DNA of 44,530 bases from CALOBA01 sp942491465 (GTDB taxonomy: Bacteria; Pseudomonadota; Gammaproteobacteria; Chromatiales; Chromatiaceae): NCBI GenBank assembly GCA_942491465.1, contig CALOBA010000047.1, forward strand, positions 1-44,530, in the 5' to 3' direction. This document shows positions 39,257 through 44,530 of the stretch, piece after piece. The position numbers were made by a program, and so were the translations under genes. The notes under the pieces were generated by a model. The model worked only from the letters and a program-made list of their open reading frames with translations, made no database searches and was not told the DNA's origin. Within the stretch, counting starts at the first letter, position 1, and each line of letters starts with the position of its first letter.

Positions 39257-42200
39257 ATGAGAGTTCTGCATGCGTTTTGGCTTCCGGACCCGGCTGGCGA
39301 ACCTGTTCAATCGGGGGCTTTGCGGCTGTGGTGCGAGGCCACCCCATCTCCGCCAGGCGGTCGGCAGCCCAGGTCAACCCGGCACCCGTTTCAGCTCCCG
39401 CAGGCGCAGTGGCCCGCGCTGCTGGACGCCCTTGGGCTCGCGGGCGGCCCCCGTCACCGCGTCTCCTGTACCTGCCCAGTAAGGCCAGGAGCCCGCTACC
39501 TTGTCCCGAGATCGCGGGCAACTGCCGCAGCCCGTTGATTGCTCCAACGCCGAGCCGATGGTCTGGGAGGTGGACACGATTGCGCTCGAGCGGCCCATCA
39601 AGCAGCTCAGCGATATGCACTATTTGGTCGCCTTTGGCATCGACGACCTGGAGCCCGGAGGCGATTTCCTGTTCTGGTACTGGTTCACCCAGGCACTGAA
39701 ACAACGCCTGCTGCGCGATCAATACCTGCCGGCGCTTCGCTACCGTCAGCCGCCGAAGCCCAAGGGCAAGCGCAAGCTGCCTCCACCGGAACTCTACGCC
39801 GGCTGGCAGTGGGCGGCAGGCGACGATGATCCGCTGCTCGTGTGGGCGGCCGAGCGGATGCCGGCGGCCTGCGCTGCCGGCATCCAGCCCGTCGGCGCCA
39901 AGGCGGGGGCGGCAGCCAAGACGCAACCGGCATTCGCGCCGCACAGTCTGCTGCGCCACGCTGCCGAGGTGCTGCTCGATCAGCCGGTCCGACAGACCAA
40001 GTGGCCGGCCACCGCGCTGCGGCGCCTCGACCACACCTTGCTTGCCCCCTGCGTTGCCTCCGAGGCGGCCAATGCCCGCTGGACGCCGGTCGGTCCCTGG
40101 CCGGCGGCGGCGCAGGAGAAACAGCGCCAGTGGTTGGCCTGGCGCGCGCGCATCCTCGGCGGCGAGCAGGCCGCGGCATTCCGCCTGGCTGGAAGCCGAG
40201 GAGCCCGTCGCCGGCGCGACCGGCGCGCTGGTCACCGATCCGACAGACCATGGGCGGGGCGCCGCCGCCAACGACCTGGAGGACAACTGGCGCCTGCAAT
40301 TTGTCGCCATCGCCGCCGACGACCCGTCGCACCAGCTACCGCTGGCGGACTACTGGTCCGCCTCCAAGTCCGAGCGCGTCGCCCATCAGGCCCGCTTGGG
40401 TGCCGACTTTGAGCGCGGCCTGCTGCTCAACCTCGGCCAGGCGGCGCGCATGTACCCCCGGCTCTGGGCCGGACTGGAGACGGATCGACCCGAGGGGCTG
40501 AGCCTGTCTCTGGAAGAGGCCTTCACGTTCCTGAGGAAGGCCGCCTGGGTGCTGGAAGATGCGGGTTTTCGAAGTCCTTGGTGCCGGCCTGGTGGACGCC
40601 GAAGGCCGGCAGCGCGCCCAGGTGCGGCTCCGGGCCAGTGGCCGCAAGACGGCGACGAGCGCGGCGAGCGCCGGCTACTTCTCTCTCGACGCCCTGGTCA
40701 AATACCGCTACGAGCTGTCCATAGGGGATCAAACCCTGACCCAGGAGGAATGGCAGCAGTTGGTGAACGCCAAGACACCCTGGTCGATTCCCGCGGCCGA
40801 GTGGGGTCGAGCTGGACCACGATCGCATGCGCCAGGTGCTGACCATCTGGAAGCAGGCCCGCGACGCCAGGCCGATGACGTGGGATGCCCTTCTGGAGGG
40901 AATTTCTCCGGCTGCTGGCCGGTGCCGGCGAGCGACGCCGAGGTGCACGTGAGCTGGCGGCGCCCGAGGGCTGGTCACAGTGGAGGCCGGTGCGAGGCTG
41001 GAGCACGCTCCAGGACTCCGCGGGCTCCGATACCCATCCGCCGATCCTCGGCGCCGATCCATGGCACCCTGCGGGACTATCAGAAGACGCGGCGTGGCGT
41101 GGCTGGCCAGCGCCTGGAAAATCTGGGCCTGGGCATTTGCCTGGCCGATGACATGGGGCTGGGCAAGACGATCCAGGTGCTGGCGCTCCTGCTGCTGCAC
41201 AAGCGCCGCGCCCGCGGCGGCGAGCCGCCCCACCTGCTCGTGGCGCCGGCCTCGGTGCTGGCCAACTGGGCAGGCGGAGACCGAGCGATTCACGCCCTCG
41301 CTCGGGCGAGGCTGATCGCGCATCCGTCGTAGAGCCGGTGCCGAAGTGAGCGAGCTCAAAGCCGATTTGCGGGCGCCTGCGGGACGGCATCGATCTCGTC
41401 ATCACCACCTACGTCACGCTGGCGCGCGAGGAGGCCAAGTGGCTGCGCGCGCGCCGTGGCGCGGGGTCGTGCTGGACGAGGCGCAGGCCATCAAGAACTC
41501 CTGCGGCGCGCCAGACGCAGGCGGTGAAGACGCTGAAGGCCCAGGCGCGCATCGCGCTCACCGGCACGCCGGTCGAGAACCGCCTGGGCGACCTGTGGTC
41601 GATCTTCGATTTTCTCAACCCCGGTCTGCTGGGCGCGCAGCCCGAGTTCGCCGTTGGTTCAAGCGGCTGGCCGAGCCGACGCGGACGCCGCGCGCCGCTG
41701 CGCGCCTGGTGCAGCCCTTATATTCTGCGGCGGTCTGAAGACCGATCAGGCCGTCATCGCCGACCTGCCGGACAAGACCGAGGTGCGCGCCTTCTGCTTC
41801 CTTTCCGGGAGCCAGGCCGGCGCTCTACCAGCAGGCGGTGCAGGAGCTCGAGCGCCGCATTGCTGGCGCGGCGGAGGGCATCGAGCGGCGCGGCGCGATC
41901 CTCGCCACCCTGCTGCGCCTCAAACAGATCTGCAACCATCCGTCGCACCTGGCTGGGCGATGGGCGCTGGCGACGAGGAGGACAGCGGCAAGTTCGTGCG
42001 ACTGGGCGAGATGCTGGCGAGATTGCCGCGCAGCAGGAGAAGCTACTGGTCTTCACGCAGTTCCGCGAAGCACCGAGCCGCTGGCGGCGTTTCTCGGGAG
42101 TCTCGGTCGCGGAGGCCTGGTGCTGCATGGCAGCACGCCGTCGGTTGCCAAGCGGCGCAAGCTCGTGAAGCAGCTTCCAGGACGGAAGAACGGTGCCGTT

Positions 42201-42551
42201 CTTCGTGCTGTCGCTCAAGGCCGGGGGCACGGGTTTGAACCTGACGGCAGCTTCGCACGTGATCCACTTCGACCGCTGGTGGAATCCGGCGGTCGAGAAC
42301 CAGGCCACCGATCGCGCGTTCCGCATCGGCCAGAAGCGAAGGCCGTGCTCGTGCACAAGTTCGGTCTGCCGTGGCACGGTTGAAGATCGCATCGACGCGC
42401 TCATCGAGTCGAAGCGCAGCCGCTCGTGAGATGTGCTCGAGGGCGGCGCGGAGATCCCGCCGGACGAGCTGAGGACGCCGAGCTGATGCGCCTGGTGGCC
42501 CTCGACATCAACCAGGTGGCAGTCAGAATGAGCAAGCGGCGTGTCGCATGA
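39257..42551 (+). pseudogene. SNF2-family (DEAD/DEAH) helicase, many frameshifts
   Basis: The original protein, about 1,050-1,100 residues, can be read by changing frame many times. Pieces in order: MRVLHAFWLPDPAGEPVQSG; DCSNAEPMVWEVDTIALERP; SLSLEEAFTFLRKAAWVLED; GYFSLDALVKYRYELSIGDQ; helicase motif I (LADDMGLGKTIQVLALLLLH), motif Ia (LVAPASVLANWA), DEAQ box (VVLDEAQAIKN), motif III (IALTGTPVENRLGDLWSIFD), QICNHPSHL, motif V (SLKAGGTGLNLTAASHVIHF DRWWNP) and motif VI (QATDRAFRIGQ). The terminal TGA overlaps the SWIM ATG (ATGA). About a dozen one- or two-base indels, but few substitutions: either recent decay or poor local sequence quality. Such helicases usually pair with the SWIM protein downstream. 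Confidence 0.85.
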
Positions 42552-43518
42552 GCGCTGGCAGCCGCCGGAAACCCTCTCGGTCGGCGCGCGACGGGTGCAG
42601 GCGGGACGGCGCCGCGGAGCTCGCGAAGAAGGGCGGCCGGACCCTTTCGCCGGTCGTCACAGACGCGAGAGGTCACGACGACCTCTGGGGCGACGCGTGG
42701 TGCGCGAATCCGAGGGCTACAGCGACTTCGCCACTACCGCCTGCAAGCGCGAGGGCCGAAGCCGGTCTGGTGGAACGGTGTCGGTCCTCGATTCCGACCG
42801 CACCGGCTCGGTGACTTCGCGCTGGTCAAAAAAGCGCACCGACTACTGGACTCGTTTTGAGATCGTCACCGATGTTTTTTCCGGGTGGCCGGCGGGCACT
42901 GCCGCGGATTCAGCTGGCGTGCCATCGATCTGGTCGTCGAAACTGCTGGGGAAGGAGAAGCCGTTGTCGACCAAGGCGTCATGGCGCGGTTAAGCGCCGC
43001 CAGGGCATCGGCCTGTTCCCGACTGTGCCTTTTTCCGCGGAGATCCGCGTGTCGCAGAGTGTGAATGTCCCAGATAGCATTTGCCGCGAGGGGGGGTGTA
43101 ATTGCAAGCACATCGCCGCCGCCTCTACGGCACGCGTCCTGGGGCTGGATCACGTACCCTGCGCGCTGTTCGAACTGCGCGGCCTGGAGCGCGAGCAGCT
43201 ACGCGCGGCCCTGAAGCAGACCCCCTCGGCCATGCCCTGGACGGGCTCGCCGATCGTGCCGACCCCGAGCCGGTCATCAGCGACAGCTACTTCCCCCGCC
43301 CCGAGCACGCAGGCGCATCCCCCGACTACCAAGCCTTCTGGCACGGCGCCAAGCGCCTGCCGCGCGAGCTGCCCGAGATGCGCCCGGCCGAGCTGCCCGC
43401 CATCCTGATCCGCAAGGGCGGCGACTATCCGCCGTTCTGGGATAAAGACGCCTCGTTCATCGAGGTGATGGAAGCGGTCTATCTTCGGGTACGCGAGAAG
43501 AACAAGAACGCCTTGTGA
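42548..43518 (+). pseudogene. SWIM zinc-finger protein, frameshifted
   Basis: Begins at ATG 42548 overlapping the SNF2 stop. Readable pieces: AAELAKKGGRTLSPVVTDAR, WGDAWCAN followed by EGYSDFA, then GIGLFPT, a degenerate CxCx(n)CxH SWIM motif (DSICREGGCNCKHIAAA), LGLDHVPCALFELRGLEREQ and LRAALKQTP; the last 130 residues (FWHGAKRLPRELPEMRPAEL to REKNKNAL, stop 43516) are continuous. At least five frame changes are needed. SWIM domains bind DNA or protein through zinc and the gene is a regular partner of the SNF2-type helicase. As it stands neither is functional. Confidence 0.75.
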
Positions 43519-43528
43519 GCGCCCACCC

Positions 43529-44530
43529 TTGTACCAACCGCCCTACCACATCACCCCGGCCATACTGACGCGCATCGCCGAGATCGGCGAGGCCATAGGC
43601 CGCTACAGCGTGCTCGCCGAGCAGCAGCTGACGCCCCGACTGCGGCGGAAAAACCGCATCCGCACCATCCAGGCATCGTTGGCCATAGAGCAGAACAGCC
43701 TCACGCTGGAGCAAGTCACGGCGGTCATCGCGGGCAAACCGGTGCTGGGCCACCCCCGCGAGATCCAGGAGGTCCGCAATGCCTTTGCCGCCTACGAGGC
43801 GATGGACACCTGGGATCCATGCTCCGAGCAAGACCTGCTGGCGGCCCATGACCTGCTGATGCAGGCACTGGCCGAGCAAGCCGGTCGTTACCGGGCCGGC
43901 GGCGTCGGCATCTTCCGCGGCCGGGAACTGGTGCACATGGCCCCGCCGGCAGAGCGCGTACCCCAGTTGATGGCCGACCTGCTGAGCTGGCTCGCAGACA
44001 CCGACGAACATCCGCTGGTCGCAAGCTGCGTCTTCCACTACGAGTTCGAATTCATCCACCCCTTCGCCGATGGCAACGGCCGCATGGGGAGGCTCTGGCA
44101 GACCCTGATCCTGCGACGCTGGAAGCCACTCCTGGCCTATCTGCCGGTGGAGACCCTGATCCGTGAGCGACAGGACGACTACTATCGGGTACTGGCCGAG
44201 GCCGATCAGGAGGTCGACGCTACGACATTCGTCGACTTCATGCTCGGCGCCCTCAACGACGCCCTTCGCGACGCAGCGCTCCCCGCAGACCTGAACGACC
44301 GGGCGGCATCGCGCCCGACCGACCAAGCAAGCGATCAAGTAACCGACCAAGTTGCCGCACTGCTTCGCGCCATCGACACCGGCGAGCGCGGCAGCAGCGA
44401 CCTGATGCAGGCCCTCGGACTATCCCACCGCCCCACATTCCGGCAAAACTACCTCAACCCCGCCCTTGCGGCGGAACTCATCGAACGGACCCAGCCGGAC
44501 GCCCCGCGCAGTCCGAACCAGCGTTACCGG
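43529..44530 (+). CDS. Fic-domain protein (AMP-transferase family), 3' end outside window
   Basis: Frame open from 43529 to the end, at least 334 residues. It starts LYQPPYHITPAILTRIAEIG EAIGRYS, followed by an inhibitory-helix-like SLAIEQNSLTLEQV at the N-terminus, the Fic core, with motif HPFADGNGRMGR intact (H-P-F-x-D-G-N-G-R), then RERQDDYYRVLAEADQEVDA, and C-terminal helices with a winged-helix-like part (SSDLMQALGLSHRPTFRQNY). Fic enzymes transfer AMP from ATP to target proteins; the N-terminal helix holds them off. The start is uncertain: TTG 43529 fits the frame, but a GTG overlapping the SWIM stop (GTGAGC) would need a one-base change. Unlike its neighbours it is undamaged. Confidence 0.88.
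   Translation, partial: MYQPPYHITPAILTRIAEIGEAIGRYSVLAEQQLTPRLRRKNRIRTIQASLAIEQNSLTLEQVTAVIAGKPVLGHPREIQEVRNAFAAYEAMDTWDPCSEQDLLAAHDLLMQALAEQAGRYRAGGVGIFRGRELVHMAPPAERVPQLMADLLSWLADTDEHPLVASCVFHYEFEFIHPFADGNGRMGRLWQTLILRRWKPLLAYLPVETLIRERQDDYYRVLAEADQEVDATTFVDFMLGALNDALRDAALPADLNDRAASRPTDQASDQVTDQVAALLRAIDTGERGSSDLMQALGLSHRPTFRQNYLNPALAAELIERTQPDAPRSPNQRYR

Noticed and set aside
43457..44350. 297-codon minus-strand frame opposite the Fic gene
   Set aside because: The plus strand encodes a complete Fic core; the antisense product has no recognisable domain.

Overview
The window is a GC-rich chromosomal segment of a gammaproteobacterium. The alaS-lysC-csrA-tRNA-Ser(GCU) order at the left end, the rpe-gph-trpE order at the right, and the general gene content suggest Chromatiales (purple-sulfur-bacterium relatives). 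This placement is inferred from gene order and protein flavour, not from a phylogeny. Well-kept core genes alternate with two accessory stretches full of broken genes.

Layout. 1-3.5 kb: 3' end of alaS, lysC, csrA and tRNA-Ser. 3.5-14 kb: an accessory stretch starting at the tRNA. It holds a frameshifted secreted nuclease, an unknown 309-residue protein, a type I restriction-modification operon in the order hsdR-hsdS-hsdM with every subunit damaged, a 1.1 kb gene graveyard (PEP-CTERM-like tail, possible group II intron piece, direct repeats, a good terminator), a collapsed toxin-antitoxin pair and a truncated AlbA_2/Schlafen-type gene. 14-22.7 kb: a CHASE8 sensor kinase coupled to a short coiled-coil ORF, a universal stress protein, and a phosphate/polyphosphate block (CHAD protein, PiT transporter with DUF47 partner, PPK2), with a CBS + HPP membrane pair in between. 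22.9-26.9 kb: an ECF sigma factor with NrsF-type anti-sigma, divergent from a bufferin-like copper RiPP operon (DUF2282 precursor, DUF692 MNIO enzyme, DUF2063 partner, DoxX membrane protein). 27-32 kb: a lipoprotein gene coupled to a RAYT transposase, a CASTOR/POLLUX-type channel and a CorC/CNNM-type transporter. 32-34.2 kb: a small membrane protein, an NrtR-like Nudix regulator and nadA. 34.4-35.3 kb: six 60-bp tandem repeats and a transposase remnant. 35.4-38.7 kb: rpe, gph, trpE. 38.6-44.5 kb: an EF-hand protein, a heavily frameshifted SNF2 helicase + SWIM zinc-finger pair, and a Fic protein running off the window.

Regulation readable in the DNA is unusually rich: a four-repeat Pho box before ppk2, a perfect FNR/Anr box placed as a class II site before the CBS-HPP pair, two divergent promoters of the form GTAACC-N16-CGAC for the sigma factor and the bufferin operon, a 17-bp palindrome filling the -35/-10 spacer in front of the NrtR-nadA genes, a near-consensus promoter for tRNA-Ser, and a csrA leader hairpin presenting GGA in its loop.

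There is no single wholly new system that I can defend. The best leads are the sigma/bufferin regulon, the NrtR operator, the FNR-controlled CBS-HPP pair, and the coordinated but order-preserving decay of the hsd operon.
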